DNA from: Colletotrichum lupini
Taxonomy: Eukaryota > Ascomycota > Sordariomycetes > Glomerellales > Glomerellaceae
Reading direction: 5' to 3'
Assembly (NCBI RefSeq): GCF_023278565.1
Contig: NC_064677.1
Span: 4,836,001 to 4,900,000 of the forward strand
DNA length: 64,000 nucleotides
Part shown: piece by piece, positions 1-12,121 of the stretch
Numbering within the stretch: the first letter of the stretch is position 1
How the letters are laid out: each line of letters begins with the position of its first letter
Made by a program: the position numbers and the translations under genes
The notes under the pieces: generated by a model
Told to the model about the DNA's origin: nothing
What the model saw: the letters and a program-made list of their open reading frames with translations, nothing else
Databases searched by the model: none

Positions 1-1154
1 CGGCATGAATAAAAAACAAGGAAAATTTTATAAACAATCATCCTATCTGTACGCTCTCACCTCTGTGAACTTTGAGTGCGGCAAGGAAGTGGCCAGGATA
101 ATCACAAGGACGTTGAAACTTCACGACAAGAGGGCGGCTCTGAGTTTGAGACGGCGTCGGTGAGTTGCGGAACACCGAAGAGGAACCAGAATCTCTAAGC
201 TTGGATGGACTGATCTACTTAATCCGAAGTCTTGCAACCTACTACCATAACCTCAAACCATGAGGCACGGTTGAGAAATGGGTCTCAATCTGTTGCGGTG
301 AGCGTAGGAGATGTTCCACGGTGCTATGCCCGCACCACGTCTGTATCTCGAGTACCGCCTTGAAGGCCAGTATTCTTGGAATTGCACATGCAAGAATTGT
401 AGTTCAAGTATAACCAACTACCGACCTTCTCACGCAGTCAGATCGAGGGCTCCAGCCCACCTTCCCGGCGTCTGATAAGGCAACTTGTGATGAGATAGCG
501 GCTATTGCGGCCCGTCTACCTTATAGTAATGTTGCCGAAGTGCCGTGATCCGCCATCGACTACTCCCCCCACCTCCCGGGTTGAAAAGTATCTTTGAGCG
601 ATCGTTGGAAATGGGAACTACTTGGTACGGAAAAAACGCTAGAATGAATACACTCATGTTCTTGTGGTTGTTGTTGACAAACCCGGGATTCAAGTTCCGC
701 CCTCGGTAATGCGGCTCAAAGACTGCAACGTGACAACACTCCAAGGTGCGAACTGCTAGAGCCGTCGCCGAAGGTCGAGGCGCGCTTGCGATGCTCTAAG
801 CTCATACACGCGTCTCCTTTAGATAGTTCCTTTCACTTGATTCATTTACGATGACTTGGTAGAGGCGGAGGGCAGCGGAATACCCACGGGTGCTGTGTCC
901 GTCCAAGGCGTGAAGCGTAAACCATCATCACGACACCCCTCATGCGGCTATATCAAACAGCTCCCCAATCTTTGCCCCAGCACCACAACCTCCCTCCTAA
1001 TTTTTAATCGAAGCGGAATTCCAAACTTCAGCCAGATTTATTAACAAGGCAATTAATGGTCAGTCTTTTTTTTAGTTGTTGTGTTGGTCACCCGCCAAAC
1101 GCAAGAATCCCCCTCAATCTCACGATATAAGCCCTTACCCTTAGCTTGACTACC
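1..1154. other. Gene-free stretch
   Basis: I see no convincing coding region here. Open frames are short, lack splice partners and show no recognisable motif. The stretch precedes the 5S rRNA gene. Confidence 0.6.
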
Positions 1155-1273
1155 ACATACGACCATACCCATTGGAAAACTCGGGATCCCGTCCGCTCTC
1201 CCATAAATAAGCCAATGAGGGCCGGATTAGTAGTTGGGTTGGTGACGACCAGCGAATACCTGGTGTTGTATGT
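1155..1273 (+). rRNA. 5S ribosomal RNA gene
   Basis: The 119-base stretch begins ACATACGACCATACCC and ends GGTGTTGTATGT, the conserved 5' and 3' ends of Pezizomycotina 5S rRNA, which pair as helix I. Internal landmarks are also present: TGGAAAAC, CGGGATCCCGTCC, GTAGTTGGGT, and GACGACCAGCGAAT of the internal control region. The CATTGG/CCAATG arm is complementary, so the fold is kept. A T-run follows directly at 1273-1278, as expected for an RNA polymerase III terminator. 5S genes are scattered singly in many moulds. A few bases look unusual (GGGTTGGTG, CGAATACC), so a slightly diverged copy is possible. The identification rests on remembered 5S sequence; no search was run. Confidence 0.88.
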
Positions 1274-1278
1274 TTTTT
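1272..1278 (+). terminator. Pol III T-run after 5S rRNA
   Basis: A short T-run begins at the last bases of the 5S gene, the usual RNA polymerase III stop signal. Confidence 0.6.
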
Positions 1279-1797
1279 AGATTCTCTTTGGGTGAAGGTA
1301 TCGTCGTTTTGTTGTGGTTGGTGACGATGGGTGGAGTAGGATACGGCTGGGTGCTTTTTGGTGGATGAGGGGTGAATGAGAGGGGTCTTGAGGTAAGTAG
1401 TCAAGGGGAATCATGTAGTCAATAGCAAGTTTAGATAAGCATTGTACATATCCGCTTGTAGTCAAGCTATGCCATAGTTCTTCTTAGGGGAGTTGAGTGG
1501 AGAGAAACGGATGGACAAGGTATGTCTTTGACCAAACCATGAAATGATGCTGGCTGCTAAACTCATCGGATATTTGCTCGACATTGTGGGCCCAGAAACA
1601 GGATGGACAACAGGTATTAAGGACAGGTATTGACCTCACACGATACTTACACGTCGCAAGGCCTGCATTTAGAACTTTGATTTTCTCATATTTGATACGG
1701 CAATGTTGGAACTATCGAGGACGAGCCTATATTCTTTGGCGCGACGTTCCTCTCATACATCCCCATATCTCAACTTAACCACCCCGCCCATGCCTTA
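1279..1797. other. Gene-free stretch
   Basis: No supported gene; it contains the 3' flank of the minus-strand gene that ends at 1798. Confidence 0.5.
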
Positions 1798-2481
1798 CTA
1801 GTGGTAAAACAAAGCAAAGGGATACGATCCATCGTTGAGCACGCCCGAGGCAGGCGATATGGAATCCCCTTTCTCCCATAGTTCCTGTTTATATCTTCTC
1901 GAAGCCTCGTCTTCCTCCGCAATTCTCTTCTTTCTGGCCTCTGCCTCCAACGTGGCCTGGTATTGCCTGATGGCGCCGTAGGTGCCGAGGGAGGCGAGGG
2001 TCGTCAGGCCGGCGACTTTCCATATGACGGGGATGGCGTTTAATTTCTCTGCCATCTTGAGAGTTCCGTTATAGCCGCTGGAAATCTTGTTCTTGAGGGC
2101 GGATATCTTTATAGGAGAGGCGGGGATGATTGCGCTCTGCATCGGATCCGTCTTGTTGACTTTGTTGGCGCTCGGATTGTGAGCCTTGACTCTGCTCATG
2201 GGAATGGTTCTGTTGAGGAGCCCAGATCTGACGATTTCTTTTCCGCTCGCCCGACGAGGCCATGTGAAGGCGCTTAGCTTTGGTATGGTGAGCGTCTTGC
2301 GTTCCTCGAAGGCTCTCCTTATGGAGCAGCGGTACTCGGAGGGGCTAAGTCTCTTGTTCAGGGTTGCGGTGGTTGACAGGAGACGTGACTGCTGGGTGCC
2401 GAGTCTGGTAGCTGGAGTGATTGCGGCCTTGAATGGGGGCATAGCGAGTCGCTGTATGGTGAGGCTGATTTTGGATGCCAT
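1798..2481 (-). CDS. Hypothetical mitochondrial single-pass protein
   Basis: Intronless, 227 residues, starting at an ATG. I do not recognise the family. The first ~45 residues are rich in Arg, Ser, Thr and Ala with almost no acids (MASKISLTIQRLAMPP..., then RLLSTTATLNKR), a classic mitochondrial presequence whose RLLSTTA segment resembles a processing site. A single hydrophobic helix lies near residues 152-170 (VIWKVAGLTTLASLGTYGAI). It is followed by a charged amphipathic stretch (ATLEAEARKKRIAEEDEASRRYKQEL) that could form a coiled coil. This arrangement suggests an inner-membrane protein, but that is inference. It stands alone, with about 1.4 kb before the NLR gene. Confidence 0.7.
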   Translation of the reverse strand: MASKISLTIQRLAMPPFKAAITPATRLGTQQSRLLSTTATLNKRLSPSEYRCSIRRAFEERKTLTIPKLSAFTWPRRASGKEIVRSGLLNRTIPMSRVKAHNPSANKVNKTDPMQSAIIPASPIKISALKNKISSGYNGTLKMAEKLNAIPVIWKVAGLTTLASLGTYGAIRQYQATLEAEARKKRIAEEDEASRRYKQELWEKGDSISPASGVLNDGSYPFALFYH

Positions 2482-3899
2482 GTTGTGAGTTATGCGGTGA
2501 GATTTTCCCTGCGTTTGGTATTTCTTTTTCGCTTTCTAATTTGGGATTGGTTTAAGATGGGATGAAGTGAATAGGAATCTGGTAGGGATTCAGAAAACTT
2601 GGCTTGACTTATATCTACTTCTGGAGTATCGGAGAAAGGTCGAGTTACTAGAGTTTGATATGTGGTCGGTAAGGAACGTCCATGGTAGAACAGTGTCAAG
2701 CTTTGAAGACGTCGTGGCTCCATTTGCTAGTCTGATGAATGGCGCCGAGGCTTGTGACTCTTAGGAAGAGAATGTAAGATACTCCTTTCCGCAGATATCA
2801 ATTTATTACACATACAGGTTGTCGGACGTGTCTTTCGTTGCGGACTTCGCCTGGATGCGGACACCATGCTTAAAGCCTTAGGTGTGAAGGAGACAGCATG
2901 CAACAATGCCGTGATAGCCTACTATGGAGTATATACAATACATATGATAAATTTACTAGCTTCTTTCTGTTCTGCTCGAAGTACAGAGACGAATGGTATC
3001 CCAATGGTCACTAGCCTTTAGGAGGGTTGTTGACGAGTCTCGATCCATCAAGGTGTTACGTGAAGACGCAGCGGTCATCGTGGTATAGTATGGGAGACTA
3101 TCTCGCTAGTATTTTGTGGTCATTAGTACAGTGTAGTGAGGCTCATCAGGCTTTGCGGCTTCAACTCAATACCTGGTTTGACGCAACTTATCGTGTCTCA
3201 TCTGCCTCTTTATTCTGCTGTGACGTTCATCCGTGAGGCATTTGTTATGAGAGCTCAGGTTGCAGTGTAACTTGTCCCAACCAACAGCTGTAAGTCCCAG
3301 CATCAGTAGGCTGCAGATCTGAACACTGGTCCAACCAACCCCTCCTTTGCATCTCCGTTGGTGTGCGAAACTCAGAATTACCATATTCTTGGCTTCGTCA
3401 TATTTCGGAAGACGCAACTACTTTCGCCCATGATGCAACTCTAATGGGGCAATTGATAGCCGCGTGTAGTTACTCGCGATGCGCCATCAGAGAGTGTGAT
3501 TATCGGCGGGAAGCATGATGGTCGATGGCTTCACGTACAACTATTGGATGGAAGACTCGTGTTATGATGCAGCTAAGCGCTGCGACCTGCATGTATGGAT
3601 GCCTCATGACCCCTTTTCTAACCGCAGTCTTCCCAGGCTTTTGGCGAGTCCCCGAGCTATCACATACCTCGGACTCTCCTCATGTCACGCCTATCTTTCG
3701 CCTCAATTCTTCAATACTTGTGGTATACTATGAAACCACGATCACTATCGTAACCTATATTTTGGGTTACTTCCGCCAAAGTTTCAAATACTAGATGTGC
3801 CAATCGACACAGAGCTCATCACAACTCTGGGCAGACCTTCCGATCCCGAGTCACTAGTGGGCCAGTTGGGGTGTCTGAACAGCAGTGTTTCGTACACCC
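2482..3899. other. Intergenic, divergent promoter region
   Basis: It separates the minus-strand mitochondrial-type gene from the plus-strand NLR gene. Only short unsupported open frames are present. I see no RNA gene or repeat. Confidence 0.5.
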
Positions 3900-6800
3900 A
3901 TGATGGCAGAAACCAAGTCCTCCGAGGGCACAAAGTCCAGCTGCGTTTCGGCCTTGATCTCTTGTTTCAATCTCGGATCGAAGAAGAAGCCTCCCGCCTC
4001 ACCAGGACCGACGTCAAAGCCAGCCGTTCCATATGAACCAAAACCACAGTCGCCGACCAAGTCTACCGGTGATCCCGTTTCGAACGACAAGGCCGAGTCA
4101 ATCTCATCCAAACACGCGGGAACCGGAAACACAGACGCCGACAGCAAACACAGTCGAGAGTCTACCGAAGCACATGTTGAGGCGCCCTCCTCAGACGCTC
4201 AGCTCGTCAAGTATCAACCTATCATCGTTACAGAAAGCGCGCCAGTCGACCTATGGCATGAGGCGCTCAACAAGACTCATCAAGACACCAAGTCTTGGAT
4301 GGGAAAGTTCGGCATCGACCGCTCGAGTACCATCCAAGTTCAAGAATTGACGACACTGGTCAGGCAAAGCGAAGAAATATACCAGGATGCCAGTTCAGGA
4401 CTGAAAATTGGGGAACGGAACATCTTGTGGAGAGATTACGCGAATCGAGTCGTCGCTTGGGTGACCATGATCGGCGACGTTGCCATAGCATTCGCCCCTG
4501 CGCCGGTTTCACCGGTATGGTCGGCCCTCAGAGTGCTCCTGAAGGTGATATTATCCATACAGATTAAATGATTATCGAGTTTTGCTGACTAGCAAAGGCC
4601 GAGACAAGCCGAGTCGAACAACTTACCGCTATTTTTGGTGCCGCCGACCGTATTCTCGGTATTGTCAGACGGGGTCAGATATACGAATCTGTGTACGGCC
4701 TTGCTAGCGCGAATTTGACAGAACCCTCGAAGATTCTCCTGAGAGACTCTCTCATTGAGCTCTATAGACGCTCGCTGGATTCACTAGCATCGACGTCGAA
4801 TCGGCTCGACGGACAAGTATCCTGGGCAACGCAGTTCCTCGCGGCTCTCACCGACTCGAGTCGTGCGGAACCATTCTTGTCAGATCTTACGGATGCGGAG
4901 AATGACGTCTCAAGATGCGCAGAGGCTTGCGTTTGTGAGGCAACAGAGAGGAATCTTCAGTTATTGCAAAGTCTACATAGTCCCCTGAGGCGCATCGATG
5001 ATAGAGTTACGCAACTTCTGAACAACTTCCAGGAAATGAAGAGGCAGGAGAGAGAGAATGCCATGGATCACATTAGCAATGTGAAAGTCGACTACATCCA
5101 TGTTGCAAAGAAAGAAATGAGAACGGAGGGAACCTGCGAGTGGCTCGTACAACATCCGAGATTTCTTGCGTGGGAAGAGCCCAGCTTCTCATCAATCCTA
5201 TGGCTCAACGGTCAAGGTAAGCCATTCATGCGCCTTCATCGTAAACAACTGCTGATGAGTCGGAAAACAGTGGGAGCTGGCAAGACCTTTCTCACTTCTA
5301 AGGTGGTTGATCGCTACCGGTCTCGTCCTGGAGATGCTTTAGGGTCGCCAGAGAATGATGAGGGCTTTGCTCACTTTTACTGTGATCGCGGAGTGGCCGG
5401 CCGCAGAGACGTTAAATCAATCCTCAGCAGCTACATGGTGCAGCTCTTGACGGTATCACGTCACCGCAACAGATGGCATACAAAGCTTCTGATGTTCTGT
5501 AGGGACGTTGCCGCATCTCGACGTAGCCTGGAACTCTCTGAATGCAAACGGTTTGTACGCGACATGGTCAACGCGTATCCGCGCTCTATCCTGGTACTGG
5601 ACGGATTGGACGAGTGTGAGGAGAACTCAAGATCACAGATTGTGCGCTTCTTCCGAGATTTAGTCAAAGAATCCGACAGGCCCGTTAAGATCTTCATATC
5701 CAGTCGCCCAGAAGCGGATATACTTGAATTGATGGGCACATCGACTTGCATCCAAATCAGTACCGCAGACAACGAAAAGGATATTGAGAAATACATTGAC
5801 TCCAGGCTCAACCAGGTCAGTCTTCGACCCGTTTGGAAAAAGCCGACTGTGCAATCTTTAGTGAGGAAGACTTTGCTTGAGAAACATGGTGGAATGTAAG
5901 TCACTCTTCTACGAAATACGGCTGCAAACATCAGATAGAGTCAGTCATTGAAATTGACTGTTTGACCAGGTTCAAATGGGTTCAGCTGCAATGGGATCAG
6001 TTGGAGCCATTGAATACAGAGACCGATGTGAAGGAGCGACTCATGCAACTTCCAGAGGGTCTGTCAGCCTCTTACGAAGAGATCTGTTCTCGGCAAAGCG
6101 AGTATGCCATGGAGGTCCTCATGAGAGTCGCAATGTGGGTCAAATGGGCCCAGCCACCGCTGAAGACATGGCCTCTACTTCATGCAGTGCGCCTGTCTTT
6201 ATGTGGCTGTGAGCCCCGTGGCACGCTTCATGTTGATAATGAAAGGCTATCAAGGCACGACTTAGGCGAAATATGCCGTCATCTAATCACCTTTGGAGAA
6301 CATTCCACAGGGAATTGGTGTTGGAACTTTCCACATGCCTCAATTGGGGAATTCTTCGACAATAAGCTTAATGCCTGGAACCCCGAAGCCGCTCAAGACC
6401 TTGCACCATTGCTGCTTCTACATGCGGCTCTCAAATACGAGGCTATGGAATTGCTTTACGCTTGTAAAGAACATCAAGTAAAGGACTGGGCCAGGTACAC
6501 GTTTACCGCATATGCTCATCGATATTGGCTAGAGTATGTCCGGTCTACATACAAAGCACGCCCAAAAACAAAAGAACTCTCGGCTTATTTGGGCTATTGT
6601 CTGGGCCTTGGCAATGCTCCCGATCCCTCTTGCTTTCAGTACCAAACTTCAGTGGATGAGGAAGGGATTAGCCAGAGATCATTGTTGATGGTTGGCCACA
6701 CAGACCTGGACCCAAGGCTGAATCCTATCTTTGCAGTCTGCGTTTTAGGCTCTATCGACTTACTAGAGCAGCTGCACCGACTAGGAGCTGATCTCAACCA

Positions 6801-7854
6801 AACAGACACAATAGGAGACTCCTTACTATCACATGCTGCTACGCATGGACACGCTGAGCTTTGTTCGTTTCTCATTGACCATGGAGTGGACGTCAACAAG
6901 CGGAATCATACTTCGGGCTTTTCTGCATTAGATTACGCGTGCCAACGTCGACAAATCTCCGTCGTCAAGACGCTTCTTTCGAGAGGAGCAGATACGAACT
7001 CCACGAGCGGCCATACACCTCTATGCTATGCTGCTCATGGTGAGCTTGACATCGTTTCAACATTGTTGGACTCGAAAGCGGACCCAAACGTCATGTGTCT
7101 TCACGGCCGGGACCACATGTACTACGCCGCAGATGACGTATTCTATTTGCTTGTGGAACACGACGGGCCCCGCCACTGCATCGAATCTGCGTTCATTAGA
7201 GACGCCGATGTGATTTTCAGATTGCTTTTGAAGCATGGAGCTGACTTATCACTATTGAGTGCGAATGGCACAAACGCCCTGCATATAGCGGCTTATCGAG
7301 GTGCCGTCAAGTGCAGCCGGATTCTCATTGAAGAGCTCGGGTATGATGTGAATAGCTCGCTGGGAGGAGACTTCGGTAGCACTCTTGGAGCTGCCGTGGT
7401 TGGCGGATCGAGATTGATGATTAAATTTCTGTTCGAAGAAGCCATGGTAGATCCGACGGCTCTCACTTCCAACCCCCCGAGGCCTGGAATGGCAAGACTT
7501 TCCGACCATGAGCACGAGGTTGCACTTCTGACGATCCTGTTTGAGCGAGCATGGGTGTCTGAGTATCTGCTGAAACATAACTATTGGACGGAAGAGGACC
7601 TTCTCAGAGTTGGATACCTTCCTGAGCACCTTCGGGGGGAGCAATTGATTTGTGGTACTCTTTACGGCCCTAATGTCAGCAGCCCTCGTCCCGGAACTGG
7701 GGCCAAAGAAGTCGCAGACCACTCGAAAACTCAGCGAGATATGGCATTGTCGAATGGGAAGGAGGCCCCAGTTGAATGGGTAATAGAGAGTGCGTGGCGT
7801 TTACCAACTCGGAAGGTCCGCTGCGTCAATGACGTTGCTGGGCCGGGACAGTAA
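3900..7854 (+). CDS. NACHT-ankyrin NLR-like receptor (NWD type)
   Basis: Predicted exons are 3900-4544, 4598-5216, 5271-5895 and 5970-7854, giving 1257 residues. The Ser/Pro-rich head is followed by an NWD-type NACHT N-terminal domain (about residues 110-275; VDLWHEAL..., SPVWSALRVLLKAE). The NACHT NTPase follows: Walker A GQVGAGKT near 420-427 and Walker B ILVLDGLDECEE near 527-538. At least seven ankyrin-like repeats run from about 880 to 1130 (e.g. DSLLSHAATHGHAELCSFLI, NALHIAAYRGAVKCSRILI). Fungal proteins of this architecture are viewed as non-self or heterokaryon-incompatibility receptors: ligand binding to the repeats drives NACHT oligomerisation, and the head signals. That role is family knowledge, not shown here. 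The second intron splits the Walker A loop. The first acceptor (CAAAG) is weak but gives the expected domain join. The start is the first ATG of the frame; a second follows at 3903. Confidence 0.88.
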
Positions 7855-8569
7855 AAGTCTCGATTGGGCAACTCGAACAGCGTCACTAAACTCAAATCTC
7901 AGTGGTCTCATTCACGGAACATTCTGTCGTCTTATTTGGTGACTCGAGCTATTGGTAGATATATACACACTCTACTCGAAAGCGAGTCACAATCGCTTGT
8001 AGCTCTAGGGGATTGATGGAAAATGAAGTAGCCTTAAGTGCTGGTTCCTTTTGGCGGCGGGCCATGACCGCTTGTGACCATGCATAGGTACTCTGTACTC
8101 TACCTTACACACCCGAACTTCCACAAACGACACACGTCGTCTGTAATTTTTTGAGATGGTGCTGCGCTCAAGCTCACGCATGCGAGATGCATCCTCCCAT
8201 CCGAACGGTGAGACGGCATCTTGACAGCCATGCGGCGCGCGGTTGCGCGATGTGCGGGGTACGGGATTACATCACATGTGAAATGGCGGGGTCATTTAAA
8301 AAGACAACATGCTCCTCCCCTCCTGCAAAACACGCGATTTTGAAAATGTTTTTGTTTTACGATTTCAATTCTACAAACACGGATCGCTCAAGACCGCATT
8401 GTTTCCCTTTTCACAGGTAACAGGATATCGTTACGCAAGGTAGGTAGTTTTACACAAGGCGTTGGAGGGGGAGGTTTTGGTGGGTTTCGGGGGTAGCTCT
8501 CCACTTTATATCAACACGTAACAACAACGGCAACATCATTCAACACAACCGATCTCCAGTGCGCCGCTT
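7855..8569. other. Convergent intergenic region
   Basis: Tail-to-tail space between the NLR gene and fumarase, presumably both 3' UTRs. No supported gene. Confidence 0.5.
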
Positions 8570-10254
8570 CTACTGCTTGTAAGCGCTGGGTCCGATCATG
8601 AGCTCGGGGCGGACGAGCTTGTCAAAGTCCTCCTCGGAGAGGGCGTTGAGCTCGAGGGCGGACTCCTTGAGGGTGAGGCCCTTCTTGTGGGCGTTCTTGG
8701 CGACCTTGGAGGCCATGTCGTAGCCGATCTTGGGGTTGAGGGTGGTGACCAGCATGAGGCTGTGACAGTGTTAGCAATAAGACGTATAATTTTGCAGATA
8801 ATATTGGTGACTTACGACTCCTTCATGATGCTGGCAATCTTCTCCTCGTTGGCCTGGAGGCCGACGACGAGGTTCTTCTCAAAGGAGCGCATGCCGTCGG
8901 AGAGGATGCGGACGCTGTGGAGAAGGTTGCGGATGACCAGGGGCTTGTAGACGTTGAGCTCGAACTGGCCGTTCATACCGCCGATGGTGGTGGCGACGTG
9001 GTTACCCATGACCTGGGCGCAGACCATGGTGAGGGCCTCGCACTGAGTAGGGTTGACCTTGCCGGGCATGATGGAGCTGCCGGGCTCGTTCTCGGGGAGG
9101 TTGAGCTCACCAAGACCGCAGCGGGGACCACTGCCGAGGTAGCGGATGTCCTGGGCGATCTTGGAGAGGGAGGCGGCGAGGGTGTTGAGGGAGCCGTGGG
9201 CCTGGACGATGGCGTCGTGGGCGGCGAGGGCCTCGAACTTGTTGGGGGCGGTCTCGAACTTGGTGCCGGTCATCTTGGAGACCTCCTCGGCGATGCCCTC
9301 AGCGAAGCCCTGGAAGGTGTTGATACCGGTGCCGACAGCGGTACCACCCTGAGCGAGCTGGCGCAGGTCGGGAAGGGAGGACTCGACTCTCTTGATGCTC
9401 TGGCTGAGCTGGGCGACGTATCCGGAGAACTCCTGCCCGAGGGTCAGGGGGGTAGCATCCTGCAAGTGAGTGCGGCCAATCTTGATAATCTGCTTGGCGT
9501 CAAACTCGTCAACCTTCTTCTGGAGCGCATCGCGGAGGCTCTTGAGGGAGGGGAGGAGCTCCTGCTCGATCTCGAGGACGGCGGCGATGTGCATGACGGT
9601 GGGGAAGGTGTCGTTGGAAGAGGCGGAGCGGTTGACGTGGTCGTTGGGGTGGACGGGCTTCTTGCTGCCCTTGACACCGCCGAGAATCTCGATGGCGCGG
9701 TTAGAGATGACCTCGTTGGCGTTCATGTTGGACTGGGTACCGGAGCCGGTCTGCCAGACGACGAGGGGGAAGTGGTCGAGGAGCTTGCCCTCGGCGACCT
9801 CAGCAGCGGCCTGCTGGATGGCCTTGCCAACCTTCTCGTCGAGGCCGTAGCGCATGTTGACGGTGGCGGCGGCGCCCTTGAGGATACCAAAGGCCTTCAC
9901 GATCGGGGGCGGCATGCGGTCCTGGGGCTGGTTGATCTTGAAGTTCTCGAGGGAACGCTCAGTCTGAGCACCCCAGTACTTGTCCGCGGGGACCTGGATC
10001 TCGCCAAAGGCGTCGCTCTCGGTACGGGTTTCGGCCATTCTGGGAGCAGTGGTGTGAATGCTTCTCTGGAGGGAGAAAGGGCTGGTAAGGTTTGTTGATC
10101 TGGAGTTCGTCGCGGGGTAAAGAGCTGCGGGGGAAGAGGAGATGTATCGGGTCGAGCATGTGGAGAGGCTCTTTGCGCATGTCCTCGGCATAACGGTAAG
10201 CCGTGTGTTTGCCAGGCCGGAAGCGGCGCGACGAGCTGGTGCCGATCGAAGCAT
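8570..10254 (-). CDS. FUM1: Fumarate hydratase (class II fumarase)
   Basis: Exons 8816-10254 and 8570-8759 (56-bp intron) give 542 residues. The enzyme interconverts fumarate and malate in the TCA cycle and, in the cytosol, recycles fumarate from urea and purine metabolism. Evidence: the fumarase/aspartase signature [11 protein letters not shown] at residues 392-402, the early motif [33 protein letters not shown], and the C-terminal [17 protein letters not shown] restored by splicing. The first ~70 residues are Arg/Ser/Ala-rich without acids, a mitochondrial presequence ending near RSIHTTAPR. Met73 (MAETRTESD) directly precedes the mature enzyme, so a second start could give a cytosolic form, as fumarase is dual-localised in yeast. 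A run of A lies in the 5' UTR just before the ATG. Confidence 0.97.
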
Positions 10255-12121
10255 GGCGGGCGTTTTTTTTTTTTTTTCCTGTTGGTGGTTGGAGAAAGGG
10301 TCTTGGAGAGTAGAAACGGCGGTCTAAGTCGCAATTTCTAGCTTATACGGAGCCAATTGAAGCTTTGATGACCTCGATGGGTGATGAGAAGGAGTGCGTG
10401 AAGTTATTGCCAGATTAACCAAAGAAGATCTCCAAGGACGAGAGGAAGGAGAAAAAAAAGGTCTCGTTTTTGCCGGCTCAATAATTAACAGGAGTTCCAT
10501 CACCTCCGAGTTCGTTCCGTTGGGGGAGCTCTGACACTGTGGAGCTTGGTTGTGGTCCGTGCAGCCCGGCTTATCCCGATAACCCGATTGCGCAGCAACG
10601 ACCACCGGCGGCCCTGCCTTTGGCCGAAAGTCTCCGGTTCCCCATGCCTTACATAAGCAGCCGAGAGTGGGATACCTCAGTCTGTCATGGAAGATTACCT
10701 AAGGCATCTGGGAGCTCCTGTGCTCTCGTTGACGGAATCCTTCGGCTTTTCATCCCACCCGCCGTGTCACCATCTAGTGTAGGTCCCGACCCGAAATCGT
10801 CGGCCGTCGACCATCGACTACCTAGATTCCCAGCGTGGCATCGTCACTGGTGCAGCAGCGGCAGCACGCACTCGTTCAGCCCCCAAAGGCCCTTGCATCG
10901 TCCGCAGCGGGAGCATGTTGATAGGACGAGTAGGGCAACATGGCGGGGATCCCGGCCCCGCTCCGCTGCAGCATGTCATCACAACACAAGACGGCCCGTT
11001 GGGAATTGCTCTCGAGTTTGCAGAAGCACCCGTTCCCCCCTCTTCGCCGCCGCCGCCGCCCACGGGGTCGGAGAGCTTAGCTTCCCTGGAGGAACCCGTT
11101 GCCACGGACTCGCCGCCGTTCACAGCCTTCCTCCCATGCCCACATTGACGGTTGACCCCAGCCCGCCCCCTGGCCCTCCGGGGGCTCTGTCCTGAGGGTC
11201 TTGGTGCACGCAGGACGCAGTACGACAGAAAGGCGGTGTTGGCAATCTTTGAGGGGCCTTTAGATTTGAGGCCATCGCGGCCATTGGACCATCCGGCGCA
11301 ACCACACAGCCATTAGCGCCTGACGGTCTACCTAGACGGACAAGTTTTGATCAGCAGATCCAAGAGACACGGCTACCTCATGATGCCAGGCCGGTGCTGC
11401 AGGTAATGTCATGAAGCATTACTCGCCAGTAGCTCATACGACACATTTCCCGCCAAGTTAGGTAGCCACCGAGGAGTCAGAACAGGGGATGGACAATGCG
11501 AGCTCCATTAGCTTACTGCATGGTACCGCAACAGCTGTTGCTAACCAACTAACTTGCTGCTGATGCTGATGCCGTCCTGGTCAGGATGAGGAAGAGACGC
11601 TATGCAACTGGGTGGGTTTCACATCCTTCAGCCCAACTCTTCTCCTTTTGGGTGGCTTGCTCATTGCTCACTTACCCCATTTTCCCATGCCTACCCTTAC
11701 ATTAGTGCATCTATCTGTCTCCTTTCCTTTCTTTTACATGCATCCACAGCCTCCTCGTCTTTCGTTTCGTATCCAACCCTATGCTCGAGGCTCCAAGATC
11801 TGTACAAGTACTTGAAGTCAGCCGCACGCTGGTCAATTGAAGCTAAGAGAGCACGCGACATCTCATCTCTTCTCTCTCCCCTCTGATATATAAGAGCAAA
11901 AAAAAAAGAGGAGCTCCCGTCGCCCTACGCCCACGGTCCCTGTCCCACACACACACTCTTGGGCCAGAGAGTGCCCCTCATTGCCTGTCCCGCACGTTTT
12001 GTCTCAACTTCGAGCTCCAAAACCCCACCTCGATTCCCGTCAACTCGCATTTTCGCAGCCAAGTTCAGACTCAACAGCGACAAACCCAGTTTCGAGTGTC
12101 CAGAGTCTCCAAGCAACTACC
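10255..12121. other. Divergent promoter region, fumarase/annexin
   Basis: 1.9 kb between two divergent starts. It holds a 14-15 bp T tract (10263-10277; A-rich in the fumarase 5' UTR), a CCG/CCGCC-rich patch near 11045-11062, and a pyrimidine-rich stretch upstream of the annexin ATG (11860-12120) that looks like its 5' UTR. The 218-codon open frame at 10539-11195 has low-complexity, GC-driven sequence and is not supported. Confidence 0.5.

Noticed and set aside
8917..10098. 393-codon open frame antisense to fumarase
   Set aside because: It mirrors the strongly G/C-ending codons of the fumarase gene; the translation is a low-complexity Gly/Leu/Val/Asp sequence with no motif. An antisense coding artefact.
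10539..11195. 218-codon frame between fumarase and annexin
   Set aside because: Pro/Ser/Arg-rich, GC-driven translation with no start context or splice partner; more likely promoter or 5' UTR sequence.
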